The position numbers and the translations under genes were made by a program. DNA of 64,000 nt from positions 5,330,501-5,394,500 of the forward strand of contig NZ_CP073766.1 of assembly GCF_018255755.1 (NCBI RefSeq). Direction: 5' to 3'. The notes beneath the pieces were generated by a model. It was not told where the DNA came from. It saw nothing but the letters and a program-made list of their open reading frames with translations, and ran no database searches. Positions 33,267-42,723 of the stretch are shown here, one piece after another; positions within the stretch are counted from its first letter, which is position 1; each line of letters begins with the position of its first letter. This DNA comes from Chitinophaga sp. HK235. GTDB lineage: Bacteria; Bacteroidota; Bacteroidia; Chitinophagales; Chitinophagaceae.

Positions 33267-35300
33267 TTAAAGTGTTTCTTTAAGCCAGGAGAAAAACTCT
33301 CTCTGCCATACGATGGCATTTTGTGGTTTCAGCACCCAGTGGTTTTCTTCCGGGAAATACAGCAGTTTGCTCTTGATACCTTTCAGCTGTGCGAGCTGGA
33401 AAGCCTGGAGGCCCTGCTCTATCGGCACGCGGAAGTCTATACCACCCTGAACGATCAGGATAGGGGTATTCCACTTATTAGCATATTCGCTTGGATTAAA
33501 ATGCGTGTAGGTTTTGGCGTTAGCCGGATCCCAGTAAGCACCGAGGTCCCAGTTGGCAAACCACAGTTCTTCGGTGGTGCCATACCAGCTTTTCAGGTCA
33601 AACAGACCATCATGCGCGATAAAGGTTTTGAAGCGGTTTTCGTGTATGCCTGCCAGCATGTAAACGGAGTATCCGCCATAGCTGGCACCTACAGCACCCA
33701 GACGTTTTTTATCTACATAACTTTCCTTGCTCACATCATCGATAGCGCTCAGGTAGTCGCGGATCGGTTGTCCGCCCCAGTCCTTACTGATAGATGCATT
33801 CCATTCCACGCCGTGGCCAGGCATGCCTCTTCTGTTAGGCGCTACCACGATATAACCCTGGGAAGCCATCAGCTGGAAATTCCAGCGGTAGGAATAAAAC
33901 TGAGAGAGGGCTGACTGCGGGCCACCCTGGCAGTAAAGCAGCGTCGGGTATTTTTTGGCCGGATCGAAGTCAGGAGGGAAAATCACCCAGGTAAGCATCT
34001 CTTTACCATCGGTTGTTTTCACCCAGCGTTTTTCCACTTTGCACATACCTATTCTATCATAGGTGGCTTTGTTGACATCTGTGAGTTGCCGGAGGCTACC
34101 TTTCTGCAGGTCTACGGCATACAGTTCAGCAGCGTGGTTCATGTCTGTGCGGGAAACCACCAGGGTATTACCGCTCTGAGCTAAGATATCGTGGATGTCA
34201 AAGTCGCCGTTGGTGATTTGACGTATATGCTTTTCAGTTGTTTGTGCCGGATCTTTCTGCAGGGTTATTTCCAGCAGTTGCTCGGTGCCTTTCAGTACAG
34301 CGAGGAAAAAGATTTTTTTGCTGTCGGTGCTGAAGCGTACAGCGCTGGCGGTGCCATCCCAGCTTTTGGTGAGGTTGGTTTTTACGCCGGTAGCGCGGTC
34401 CAGGATGATCACATCGTTTTTATCCGCTTCGAAGCCGTCGTGGGCCATGCTCAGCCAGGTGATATATTTACCGTCGGCACTGAAGGAAGGAGCCATATCA
34501 TAGCCCATCATGCCTTCGGAGAGGTTGCGCGTGGTTTTGGCAGCGATGTTATATTCGTAGATATCAGTATTGGTGCTGATGGCGTATGCTTTGCCGAATT
34601 TTTTCTTGCAAACGTACAGAATGCTTTTGCCATCGGGGCTCCAGATGAAATCTTCCGGGCCGCCGGAAGGGACCTGTGGGCAGTCGTATGGTTCATCTGC
34701 CATAATATCCACTGGTTCGCCTATTTCTCCATTGTTATAGGTGGCATAAAAAACATGGGAGAAGTTTCCGTCTTCCCAGGTATCCCAGTGGCGGTAGTTG
34801 AGGTTATCGTATATCTGTACATTGGATTTTGGGAGATCAGGATAAAAGTCCTTGCCGGCAACTTTTTTAACTTTCACCTCTCTGGAAAACAGGATATGTT
34901 TACCATCGGGGGATATTCTGATGTTCTGCATCTCTTCGCCGGTTGTTTTCTGAACGGCGTTGGAGCCATCGGCGCTCATCTCCCACCATTGGCCTTTCCT
35001 GGAAAAACCGATCCTGTTGCCTGGAAGAACGGCTACATCATTTTCGGCGCCTGCAGTGTTGGTGAGTTGTTGAGGGGCACCACCTGCGAGCGGGATGGAA
35101 TAGAGATTTTTTTCACTTTTGTTGTCAGCTAGGTTTACCTGAGATACACCATAGATAACGGTTTTACCGTCGGCGCTCACGGCTTCCCCACTCACTCTGC
35201 CGAGCTTCCATAACAGTTCGGGAGTCATCTTGTCCTGGGCGGTCGCCATAGTTGAAATAAATAGTCCTGTCAGTAATAATGGTTTATACATGATCTGCAA
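33267..35300 (-). CDS. S9 family peptidase (prolyl oligopeptidase/acylaminoacyl-peptidase type)
   Basis: This 677-aa exported serine peptidase has a signal peptide ('LLTGLFISTMATAQ'), so it acts in the periplasm. An N-terminal beta-propeller carries WD40-like repeats ('ISPDGKHILFSRE', 'WSPDGKSILYVC', 'FSADGKYITWLS'). A C-terminal alpha/beta-hydrolase domain follows. The catalytic triad is readable: Ser in 'GASYGGYSVY', Asp in 'GGIDFRVP' and His in 'EENHWVL'. An ATG three codons after the first is an alternative start. It probably cleaves short peptides for nutrition. It is a single gene with its own terminator. Confidence 0.93.
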   Translation of the reverse strand: MQIMYKPLLLTGLFISTMATAQDKMTPELLWKLGRVSGEAVSADGKTVIYGVSQVNLADNKSEKNLYSIPLAGGAPQQLTNTAGAENDVAVLPGNRIGFSRKGQWWEMSADGSNAVQKTTGEEMQNIRISPDGKHILFSREVKVKKVAGKDFYPDLPKSNVQIYDNLNYRHWDTWEDGNFSHVFYATYNNGEIGEPVDIMADEPYDCPQVPSGGPEDFIWSPDGKSILYVCKKKFGKAYAISTNTDIYEYNIAAKTTRNLSEGMMGYDMAPSFSADGKYITWLSMAHDGFEADKNDVIILDRATGVKTNLTKSWDGTASAVRFSTDSKKIFFLAVLKGTEQLLEITLQKDPAQTTEKHIRQITNGDFDIHDILAQSGNTLVVSRTDMNHAAELYAVDLQKGSLRQLTDVNKATYDRIGMCKVEKRWVKTTDGKEMLTWVIFPPDFDPAKKYPTLLYCQGGPQSALSQFYSYRWNFQLMASQGYIVVAPNRRGMPGHGVEWNASISKDWGGQPIRDYLSAIDDVSKESYVDKKRLGAVGASYGGYSVYMLAGIHENRFKTFIAHDGLFDLKSWYGTTEELWFANWDLGAYWDPANAKTYTHFNPSEYANKWNTPILIVQGGIDFRVPIEQGLQAFQLAQLKGIKSKLLYFPEENHWVLKPQNAIVWQREFFSWLKETL

Positions 35301-35523
35301 GGTTGTTTTGGATCGCGTAAATGTAACACTGATTCCTGTGATTTCAGTTGATTTTTCCTGATGAAAGGAGAGCGCAGCGGAGATCCGTGAGGGTTATTTT
35401 GGGGAATGCCGGATGATGGAGGAATACCGGATATTGTTTGACTCATGGAAAGATGTTACTATGCCTGTGTCTTCTCCGTTAGAAAAATCGGCAGAAATCA
35501 CAATCATCGTGGTCAAAAACGAG

Positions 35524-35531
35524 TATTTTTG
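35524..35531 (+). promoter_or_regulatory. -7 promoter element before hflX
   Basis: TATTTTTG fits the Bacteroidetes -7 consensus, 20 bp before the TTG start of hflX. No clear -33 element is seen. Confidence 0.4.
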
Positions 35532-35550
35532 CAGCAAATTTTGAAACACT

Positions 35551-36741
35551 TTGATCGAGAAAAAACAAGCGGTCCAAAAAGAAGAAAAGGCGGTTATCGT
35601 AGGTGTCATCACGAAAGACCAGACGGAACGGCAGGTACAGGAGTTCCTGGACGAGCTGGTATTTCTGGCTGAGACAGCAGGAGCCACCACTTTGAAACGC
35701 TTCACCCAAAAACTGGCCCATCCGGACAGGGCAACCTTTGTGGGTAAAGGGAAACTGGAAGAAATACATCAGTATATCGCCGGTCGTGACGTGTCACTGG
35801 TCATCTTTGATGATGAGCTGACAGGTTCTCAGATCGCCAATATAGAAAAGGTACTGAAGGTGAAAGTTATCGACCGCAGTGACCTTATCCTGGACATCTT
35901 CGCCCGCAGGGCACGTACAGCTCAGGCGAAAGTACAGGTAGAGCTGGCTCAGTACCAGTATATCCTGCCACGACTGCGTGGTATGTGGAGTCACCTGGAA
36001 CGTCAGGGCGGTGGTATCGGTAGCAGAGGTCCCGGTGAAACGGAGATCGAGACAGACCGTCGTATCGTAAAAGACAAGATTGCGCTGTTACGTAAAAGAC
36101 TGGCTGAGATAGACAAACAGTCCCTTACCCAGCGCAAGGAACGGGGTGAATTCATCCGTGTGGCCCTGGTAGGTTATACCAACGTAGGCAAGAGCACCAT
36201 CATGAACATGCTCAGCAAAAGCGAGGTATTCGCCGAAAACAAACTGTTTGCCACCCTCGACACTACCACCCGTAAGGTGGTGTTTGAGCAAACACCTTTC
36301 CTGCTCAGCGATACGGTTGGGTTTATCCGTAAACTGCCCCACCATCTGGTAGAAAGCTTCAAATCCACCCTGGATGAGGTGCGCGAAAGCGATATCCTGC
36401 TGCATGTGGTAGATATCTCCCATCCTCAGTACGAGGAACAGATAGAGGTAGTAAACCGTACCCTGCAGGAGCTGAAAGCCTTCGAAAAGCCCACTATCAT
36501 GGTCTTCAATAAAATGGACCTTTACGAGGCCAATACCTTCGATAAATGGCTGGAAGAAGATATCAAAAAGGATATCCTCGACTCCCTGAAACAAAACTGG
36601 GACGTGAAAACCAATGGTAACACCGTGTTTATCGCAGCACTGGAACGACGTAATGTGGAAGAGCTGCGCAAAACCATCATGGATAAAGTAAGCCAACTTT
36701 ACAAAGAGCGTTATCCCTATAAAACAGAATTTTTCTACTAA
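35551..36741 (+). CDS. hflX: ribosome-splitting GTPase HflX (TTG start)
   Basis: HflX binds the 50S subunit and rescues stalled ribosomes. The 396-aa length is typical. An N-terminal HflX domain carries 'RATFVGKGKLEEI' and 'QLAQYQYILPRLRGMWSHLERQ'-type helices (beginning 'VELAQ' here). The GTPase domain has 'GYTNVGKST' (G1), 'DTVGFI' (G3) and 'NKMD' (G4). A TGA lies two codons upstream of the TTG at 35551, and no ATG exists near, so TTG is the likely start. Its stop codon overlaps the start of the Rieske gene (TAATG). Confidence 0.93.
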   Translation: MIEKKQAVQKEEKAVIVGVITKDQTERQVQEFLDELVFLAETAGATTLKRFTQKLAHPDRATFVGKGKLEEIHQYIAGRDVSLVIFDDELTGSQIANIEKVLKVKVIDRSDLILDIFARRARTAQAKVQVELAQYQYILPRLRGMWSHLERQGGGIGSRGPGETEIETDRRIVKDKIALLRKRLAEIDKQSLTQRKERGEFIRVALVGYTNVGKSTIMNMLSKSEVFAENKLFATLDTTTRKVVFEQTPFLLSDTVGFIRKLPHHLVESFKSTLDEVRESDILLHVVDISHPQYEEQIEVVNRTLQELKAFEKPTIMVFNKMDLYEANTFDKWLEEDIKKDILDSLKQNWDVKTNGNTVFIAALERRNVEELRKTIMDKVSQLYKERYPYKTEFFY

Positions 36742-37082
36742 TGGCCAAGACGTACTCCTGGTATAAACTGGACGAAGGATACCTGCCTGTTGCCGACAAT
36801 TCTATCAGTGTCCAGGTAGTAAACGGAAAAAAGATCTGCTGTGCCCTTCATCAGGGCCAGTTGTACGCGTTTGCCTATAAATGTCCGCATGCCGGCGGTA
36901 TCATGGCCGATGGGTTCATTGATGCGGCCGGTAATGTGGTATGTCCGCTGCACCGTTATAAATTCAGTATGAAAAACGGTTATAACTGCAGCGGAGAAGG
37001 TTATTACCTCAAAACCTACCCTATCGAGCAACGGGAAGATGGTGCTTATGTGGGTATGGAAAAGAGCGGGTGGCTCTGGTAA
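36741..37082 (+). CDS. Rieske [2Fe-2S] domain protein
   Basis: This 113-aa single-domain Rieske ferredoxin has both cluster-binding motifs: C48-P-H50 and C68-P-L-H71. Such proteins pass single electrons, often to oxygenases or reductases. Its stand-alone form here suggests a ferredoxin role or a regulatory subunit. It overlaps hflX by one base (TAATG), so the two are translationally coupled. The reason for that pairing is unknown. No oxygenase is adjacent. Confidence 0.92.
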   Translation: MAKTYSWYKLDEGYLPVADNSISVQVVNGKKICCALHQGQLYAFAYKCPHAGGIMADGFIDAAGNVVCPLHRYKFSMKNGYNCSGEGYYLKTYPIEQREDGAYVGMEKSGWLW

Positions 37083-37203
37083 CTGTGATTGATGTGATGT
37101 AGCTGATGGTTACGATCTGTTGATGTTTACTGAATCATATGATTTTTTTGTTAAATAGCCCGAGGTTGGTTTAATCCTCAGGGGATGACAGTAACTTAAG
37201 CTC

Positions 37204-38862
37204 ATGTTACCGAAACCTGCAACCGTTCGCCCATTTGCCTTTACAGAGCAGCAGATCTGGCTGTTCATTGTTTTTCTGTTAGTCTTACTGCAGTTCAGTG
37301 CACTCCAGGTGCCTATCCTGGAGCCCGATGGCGCCCTCTATGCCGGCATTGCCAAAACCATGGTGCTGAAACATGATTATCTGAACCTCTATGCCGATGG
37401 TCATGAATGGCTGGATAAACCCCATTTCCCTTTCTGGATGGCCGCCATCAGTTTTCAGCTGTTCGGTTTTCATACCTGGTCTTATAAGCTGCCTGCTATA
37501 CTTTTTCTGTTGATGGGTGCCTGGTATACCTACCGTTTTGCAAAAGCACTCTATGGTAATACCACCGCCCGCTGGGCCGTATGTATACTGCTCACGGCCG
37601 AACATGTGGTCATCTCCAACAATGATGTAAGAGCTGAGCCCTACCTTACCGGCCTTATCATCGCTGCCGTATATCATTTTTACAGGAGTATTGCCCGATC
37701 CTGGTCTTATCACCTGGTGCTGGGGGCTTTGTTTACAGCATGTGCCATCATGACCAAAGGGATCTTTGCCCTGGTGCCCGTAGGGACTGCTATTGGCGGG
37801 CATCTGCTGTTTACCCGACAGTGGAAAATCATCTTCAGCTGGCAGTGGGTAGCGGCTTTTGTACTGATCGCGCTCTTCATCACTCCGGAGTTATATGCAC
37901 TCTATCGTCAGTTTGATCTGCATCCGGAGAAAGTAGTGTTTGGTAAAACAGGTGTATCAGGGTTGCGGTTTTTCTTCTGGGACAGCCAGTTTGGACGTTT
38001 TATGAACACCGGTCCTATCAAGGGTGCCGGCGATCCCTTCTTTTTCTTTCATACGTTGTTGTGGGCTTTCCTGCCCTGGCCGGTGATGTTATATGCTGCC
38101 GTGATCCTCTTCTTTCGTAAATGGAAACAACAACAGGAATTCTATTGCATCTGTGGTGCGCTGGCGACATTTGCGCTGTTCTCCCTATCGAAGTTCCAGC
38201 TGCCGCATTATCTCAATATCATCTTCCCCTTCTTCTCTATCCTTACTGCACAGTACATCCTGTCGCTACACACCGACAAAGGACTACGTTTTTTCCGCAG
38301 CACACAATACACGGTCATCATCCTGCTGGCTATCGCCGGTATACTCATAGACCTGCTTTATAAGCCTGCTATGGGTTACGCCTGGCTGATTCCCGCCGCC
38401 GCCCTGATCGTGTTATATATGCTGCTGCACTACTGGCTCGATAAAAGCACCAGAGAAGCGGTGTTTTACCGTACCATCGCGATGAGCATACTTCTGAACC
38501 TGTATGTGAATACGATCCTCTACCCTGATATGATGCAGTACCAGAGTGGTAGCGAAGCCGCCAGCTACGCCAATACCGCCCTTCCTGGTACACCCATCTC
38601 CCTCTATCAAAACAATTCGTATTCTTTTGAATATTATCTCAAAGCCCCGGTAACCCGAACGGATACCGCGACAACAGGTGTTGTCCTTATCTCGCGGGAA
38701 AGTCTTCCCAGCCTGCGGGAACAAGGTTACGACTATACCCTGATCCACTCTTTTCCTAACTTTTACGTGAGTAAACTGGACCTGCCTTTTGTTAGAAAAG
38801 CGACACGTGCCAGCTCCATCGGAGAAAAAATGTTGGTTAGGGTGAAAAAAGTATTGCCTTAA
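37204..38862 (+). CDS. glycosyltransferase family 39-like membrane protein (ArnT-like)
   Basis: This 552-aa integral membrane transferase is of the GT-C type, which uses lipid-linked sugars. The N-terminus shows 'ALQVPILEPDGALYAGIAKTM', with the conserved acidic pair (E-P-D) of this family, then 'WLDKPHFPFWMAAI'. About 11-12 membrane helices follow, with a C-terminal periplasmic domain. Targets may be lipid A, protein or other envelope glycans. It sits alone between the Rieske gene and a tRNA gene. Confidence 0.85.
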   Translation: MLPKPATVRPFAFTEQQIWLFIVFLLVLLQFSALQVPILEPDGALYAGIAKTMVLKHDYLNLYADGHEWLDKPHFPFWMAAISFQLFGFHTWSYKLPAILFLLMGAWYTYRFAKALYGNTTARWAVCILLTAEHVVISNNDVRAEPYLTGLIIAAVYHFYRSIARSWSYHLVLGALFTACAIMTKGIFALVPVGTAIGGHLLFTRQWKIIFSWQWVAAFVLIALFITPELYALYRQFDLHPEKVVFGKTGVSGLRFFFWDSQFGRFMNTGPIKGAGDPFFFFHTLLWAFLPWPVMLYAAVILFFRKWKQQQEFYCICGALATFALFSLSKFQLPHYLNIIFPFFSILTAQYILSLHTDKGLRFFRSTQYTVIILLAIAGILIDLLYKPAMGYAWLIPAAALIVLYMLLHYWLDKSTREAVFYRTIAMSILLNLYVNTILYPDMMQYQSGSEAASYANTALPGTPISLYQNNSYSFEYYLKAPVTRTDTATTGVVLISRESLPSLREQGYDYTLIHSFPNFYVSKLDLPFVRKATRASSIGEKMLVRVKKVLP

Positions 38863-38927
38863 AACCCTTACTGGTGGCCTGTTTCATGTAGTTTCTAAAA
38901 AAAAATTTAAAAAAAGTTGGGATAGGA

Positions 38928-38958
38928 TTTTGCAGAAATAAGAATTTACCTATCTTTG
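38928..38958 (+). promoter_or_regulatory. promoter of tRNA-Asn copy 1
   Basis: TTTTG at 38928-38932, then 18 bp, then TATCTTTG (38951-38958), which fits the -33/-7 consensus. The element ends 34 bp before the tRNA. Confidence 0.7.
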
Positions 38959-38992
38959 CAATCCCAAATCACACAAACGATACGGGAAACAC

Positions 38993-39066
38993 TCCTCCTT
39001 AGCTCAGTTGGTTAGAGCATCTGACTGTTAATCAGAGGGTCGCTGGTTCAAGTCCAGCAGGGGGAG
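38993..39066 (+). tRNA. tRNA-Asn (GTT), copy 1
   Basis: This 74-nt cloverleaf has acceptor stem TCCTCCT / AGGGGGA, anticodon loop 'CTGTTAA' (anticodon GTT), T-arm GCTGG-TTCAAGT-CCAGC and discriminator G. The CCA end is not encoded. It is identical to copy 2. Confidence 0.97.
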
Positions 39067-39076
39067 CGAAAGAGAA

Positions 39077-39104
39077 AAGGCAATCAGGAATGGTTGCCTT
39101 TTTT
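39077..39104 (+). terminator. terminator of tRNA-Asn copy 1
   Basis: Stem AAGGCAATC / GGTTGCCTT, a 6-nt loop and a T6 tract, starting 11 nt after the tRNA end. Confidence 0.85.
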
Positions 39105-39294
39105 ATTTTCCTTAAGGCGGCTTTATAGCGCTATAGTTGTATTGGCACTATCTTCTTTATTTTTCGTTTTTCACTTTCTCCTTTTTCTCTAAAACTTAGT
39201 TGGTATTACAGATAATGCGATGGGCTATGATTATTACTGCGCACCATCAACGGATGGGATTTTAGGGGATCAAATATATCAATAGAGGTAAAAT

Positions 39295-39329
39295 AAAACG
39301 CTTTCTGCCAACGAAGCAGAAAGCGTTTT
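39295..39329 (-). terminator. terminator after the M57 metalloprotease gene
   Basis: Perfect 14-bp stem AAAACGCTTTCTGC / GCAGAAAGCGTTTT around a 7-nt loop, 43 bp beyond the stop codon of the minus-strand gene. Confidence 0.85.
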
Positions 39330-39371
39330 ATAACGACGTCATCTTTTCATCCACCATTTAATGGCGTGGAG

Positions 39372-40550
39372 TTACTGTGCCACTATCCATTGGCTACTTA
39401 AAAAATGAGCCGGTACATCTGTGTTCTGGGCCGTACCGTTTTGACTCTCCAGATTAATGTAGCCGCTTTTCCATTGGTTTCTCAGCCGGATATAGCCGTC
39501 AGTATATTCAAATGCCCAATAGGCACTCGCGTAAGAGATGGGCAGTAGTATGCATTCCACATAGCTATAACCGTGTTCAATGTTCATATACTTCCCGGAC
39601 GACACATTTCTGATGCGTGTAAATCCATTTATTTTCTCCAGGTTCCATTTATAGCGGTCGTCGGGAGCGGTGCTGCTGTATCTTATTATGCCATTGTCGT
39701 CGTAGAGGTAGGCATTGGTCCATCTGTTTTTCAGGCGCACCCATGCAGGCGGTCCTGGATATACTGTGGTAAGCGCTACTTTGTCTTCAGCAGTGAAGGG
39801 GCGGTCGGTATTGTTGGAGCAGGCCAGCATCCAGGAGTTAGCGGAAGGGCCGCTTGGCGTGCCGGGGATGTAATCTGCTCCAACGCCTGCCGCGCCTTCA
39901 TTGCCGCCGATGCCGCAGCTGAAGGCACGGTTCATGTAGTCGGTATGGCGGAAGCCTATTGCATGCCCTATCTCATGCGCTATGGTGGTGATGGCATCTG
40001 CGCGCTGGGAGGTGCCGTTGTAGTAATAGGTATTTAACTTAATGGGGCTTGCAGGGTTTCCGCCTGAGGGGAACCCGGCACTGTAACCAAGTACATTGCC
40101 TGCCTCATAGAAGGCCAGTATGTTTATCTCAGCTCTGGTGTCGGGGGTGCGGATCAGCCTTATACTGAGGTTGAGCGCATTGTATCTCTCCAGTGCCTTG
40201 TCCAGGGCGTCCTGCATATAGGCGTCGAAGGCGGGATCTATATACACATAAATTGTCCTGAGCGGTCCGGGAACAATGTTGCTGCTCTTGTAATGCTCTA
40301 CTTTCACTTTTGGGTTTACAGGATTGGCTGCCAGTTCATTGATCTGTTCTTCTGTAAGGAAGATATCATATTCTACAAGGTAACCGTCTTTATATTTCTG
40401 CAGGCCTTCGCTGGTATGGAAGCCTGCTGCCTGTAGTTTTGAAATGATATTATCTGAGACGTTCCGAGGAGAAGGTGTGTTGTCTTTTTTCTGACAGGCT
40501 AACAATAAGATCATTAATAACGATATGAAGTAATAGGCTAATGGTTTCAT
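39372..40550 (-). CDS. M57-type zinc metalloprotease lipoprotein with trefoil-like C-terminal region
   Basis: This 392-aa secreted lipoprotein starts at 40550 with signal peptide and lipobox 'LLLAC' (Cys19); the 37 codons before are rejected. Residues 192-202 carry 'HEIGHAIGFRH', the zinc-binding motif of the HEIGH (M57) peptidases, with a third His at 202. From about 285 to the end, repeats such as 'WVRLKNRWTNAYLYDD' and 'YIRLRNQWKSGYINLES' resemble a beta-trefoil carbohydrate-binding domain. It may act at the cell surface on glycosylated or polysaccharide-bound protein. It lies between two tRNA-Asn genes, a spot that seems to collect accessory genes. Confidence 0.82.
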   Translation of the reverse strand: MKPLAYYFISLLMILLLACQKKDNTPSPRNVSDNIISKLQAAGFHTSEGLQKYKDGYLVEYDIFLTEEQINELAANPVNPKVKVEHYKSSNIVPGPLRTIYVYIDPAFDAYMQDALDKALERYNALNLSIRLIRTPDTRAEINILAFYEAGNVLGYSAGFPSGGNPASPIKLNTYYYNGTSQRADAITTIAHEIGHAIGFRHTDYMNRAFSCGIGGNEGAAGVGADYIPGTPSGPSANSWMLACSNNTDRPFTAEDKVALTTVYPGPPAWVRLKNRWTNAYLYDDNGIIRYSSTAPDDRYKWNLEKINGFTRIRNVSSGKYMNIEHGYSYVECILLPISYASAYWAFEYTDGYIRLRNQWKSGYINLESQNGTAQNTDVPAHFLSSQWIVAQ

Positions 40551-41010
40551 GAGCTTACAAATTTGGGTTAAGAAAATGTAACATGAGGAATGTAATGGTG
40601 GTATGGATTGGAAGATGATGGTTTTAGTATTAGCTGGGTTAATAGGGCTTCTTTGCTGCAATTGATTTTCTGAAAAACAATGGTGTTAACCGGGCTTAAA
40701 AGTCATACAGTACTTGTAATGAAGATACAAAATTCTGCGCAGGAAAAGCAAAACTATTTCTTATAAACAGAACGGTCATACGAAATTTTTCATGCATAAA
40801 TTTACCTTGAATTTCGTTCTTATATTGAATGACGATAACATGCCGTGATCAACAGCACTGATGGAGCGAACCGGCTGCAGTACTGCTGCGCTTTTCAATA
40901 GACAATGCACACCGGGTGTGTTAAATATTTACAGGAAACAGGAGATTTGCTATGGCAGGCCTTTCGGGACAATACAAAAAATGTATCTTCCCGATATTTT
41001 CCTATAATTT
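40551..41010. other. 460-bp non-coding gap
   Basis: AT-rich sequence between divergent genes. It must hold the promoters of the M57 gene (minus) and of the 201-aa gene (plus). I see no convincing promoter match, repeat, RNA gene or missed reading frame. Confidence 0.4.
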
Positions 41011-41616
41011 ATGAAACGCCTGTTACTGATACTTTGGCTATTAGTCCCTGTAATCCCGACCGTGGCCCAGGGCCATGATTTTGTCCTGAATGAAATCAGA
41101 CAGAACTCCACCACCCGTAAAATGGGCAGCTTGCTGATTATCTCAGCCGGGCCAATGTCTACCCGCAAGATCGGGCAGGACATGAAATATGCGCTGGATA
41201 AGGAGTTTCGTAACAAATCATTTCAGACTTCCGTAGTACATCTTGGAACGTTAGAATACTGCACCGACGAGAATATAGCCAAGGCTTCAGCCATGTTTCC
41301 GCATGATGCGGTATTGGTGGTGGCGCCAAAAGAAGTGGAAGACCAGTCGGTGACGAAGAATCCGAATAAGCCGCTGCCAAGAGCGGCCTCCCTGATACTT
41401 TTAGGCCCTGTCCTTGCACCCAACCGCTATAGTCGGAAGGAGTTCACCAATCAACTGGAAACGTTTTACCTGCTGGACAAATCAAATCTACAGGAGCCCT
41501 TTTGGATTGGTCAATCTAATGTTTCCACCAACCTGGGCTCAGGTAAATACTTTGACTTCCTCGTAAACAATCTCCTGCGCATTTGGAAAGATGAAGGGAT
41601 TTCTATCGGCGGCTGA
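41011..41616 (+). CDS. secreted protein of unknown function
   Basis: This 201-aa protein has a signal peptide ('MKRLLLILWLLVPVIPTVAQ'). The mature part shows alternating strands and helices ('GSLLIISAGPMS', 'HDAVLVVAPKEVE', 'RAASLILLGPVLAP'), suggesting a Rossmann-like alpha/beta fold. I recognise no family or catalytic motif. It lies between the two tRNA-Asn genes, 55 bp before copy 2, and is likely part of the variable gene content of this spot. Confidence 0.6.
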   Translation: MKRLLLILWLLVPVIPTVAQGHDFVLNEIRQNSTTRKMGSLLIISAGPMSTRKIGQDMKYALDKEFRNKSFQTSVVHLGTLEYCTDENIAKASAMFPHDAVLVVAPKEVEDQSVTKNPNKPLPRAASLILLGPVLAPNRYSRKEFTNQLETFYLLDKSNLQEPFWIGQSNVSTNLGSGKYFDFLVNNLLRIWKDEGISIGG

Positions 41617-41625
41617 TAAATTTTA

Positions 41626-41655
41626 TTTGAATTGTAAATACAATTATTAAATTTG
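41626..41655 (+). promoter_or_regulatory. promoter of tRNA-Asn copy 2
   Basis: TTTG (41626-41629), 18 bp, then TAAATTTG (41648-41655). It has the same spacing as the promoter of copy 1 but is otherwise different in sequence. Confidence 0.7.
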
Positions 41656-41671
41656 CGACCCGGAATAATCT

Positions 41672-41745
41672 TCCTCCTTAGCTCAGTTGGTTAGAGCATC
41701 TGACTGTTAATCAGAGGGTCGCTGGTTCAAGTCCAGCAGGGGGAG
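41672..41745 (+). tRNA. tRNA-Asn (GTT), copy 2
   Basis: 74 nt, identical to copy 1 in every position, with anticodon GTT. Flanking sequences differ except for the first bases after the 3' end (GCGAAA). Confidence 0.97.
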
Positions 41746-41756
41746 CGAAAAAAAAG

Positions 41757-41790
41757 AAAGGTCTGCAGAAATGCGGACCTTTCTTTTTTT
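41757..41790 (+). terminator. terminator of tRNA-Asn copy 2
   Basis: 11-bp stem AAAGGTCTGCA / TGCGGACCTTT with one G-T wobble, GAAA loop, then a T-rich tract. Confidence 0.88.
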
Positions 41791-41861
41791 ATCCACTTCC
41801 CAAGCCTTGCTATTACGGATCAAGTTGAAAACCTGGGGGATTGCAGGATAATTTAATTAGG

Positions 41862-42455
41862 TTATTTCCCTGTAATCAGGCAACTCCGGTCAGGATTCAG
41901 ATAATCCAGTTGTTTCTCTTCAAATAATTGTTCTAAAGCTTCACAACCATTTTCAATCTTGTAATCTCTTTCTTCCTTTGTGATTGGAATGAGCCAATAG
42001 CAATGAATTTGATGGCCCCCAAAGTTAAAAAGTTCTAAGTCGTCTTCGTCGAGATAAGGCAATGATATGAAAGCATGATCACAGACGGAGCTATCCAGCC
42101 ACGGCTGACCAACATTAACCGTATGATGGATATTTAAGGGACGACCGGTTCTATGATAGGACGCACAGTATGTCATCAATTCTACCAGCTTATGATCAGC
42201 CTTTGGGGAAAGTACAAATAGCTCAATCAGGTTGTCATCCATTCTGTCGGCAGACATCCCTACAGTACAGTAAATAAATGTGTTGTGGCGCTTGTTGGGA
42301 GGGATTTCAAGTACATAGAAGTCAGGATGCAGTTTTTCTTTGGGGCCTTTATCAAGTATATTTTTTCTTCCCTCCACACCAAAATAATGTTGGTAGTGTT
42401 GCTCAAGCTGATTTATATATTGTCTGGAATCTTGTATCTGCATACGAATTAACAA
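41862..42455 (-). CDS. suppressor of fused (SUFU) domain protein
   Basis: This 197-aa cytoplasmic protein has the SUFU fold pattern ('YVLEIPPNKRHNTFIYCTVGMSADR', 'NLIELFVLSPKADHK', 'FISLPYLDEDDLELFNFGGHQIHCYWLIPITKEE'). In bacteria this domain is best known as an immunity protein against polymorphic toxins. No toxin is adjacent here, so it may be an orphan immunity gene kept for protection against neighbours. The ATG four codons later (42443) is an alternative start. Confidence 0.75.
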   Translation of the reverse strand: MLIRMQIQDSRQYINQLEQHYQHYFGVEGRKNILDKGPKEKLHPDFYVLEIPPNKRHNTFIYCTVGMSADRMDDNLIELFVLSPKADHKLVELMTYCASYHRTGRPLNIHHTVNVGQPWLDSSVCDHAFISLPYLDEDDLELFNFGGHQIHCYWLIPITKEERDYKIENGCEALEQLFEEKQLDYLNPDRSCLITGK

Positions 42456-42723
42456 ATAAACGTTTTTATTGGGTGCAATTATATTTAATAATCTTTATAA
42501 AAGCCTTTATAAGGAAAGGTTATTCTTTTAGGATCGCAATTCGTAAAGGAATTTTATGAGGACGGGACTTATGAATACAAAATCATCAACAGATAGTTTT
42601 GTTCTCAGACAGTGTGTAAAAATAACTTCCCATCGCGGTTAGTATGGCGCATTTTTCCTATAAAATGTCTTGTTCTCCCCCCTTATGATGAAATCTTATC
42701 CGTTAATTTTACGAAAAAAGATC

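Noticed and set aside
34191..35132. 313-aa plus-strand frame opposite the S9 peptidase
   Set aside because: It lies over a peptidase with an intact catalytic triad. It is judged a shadow frame.
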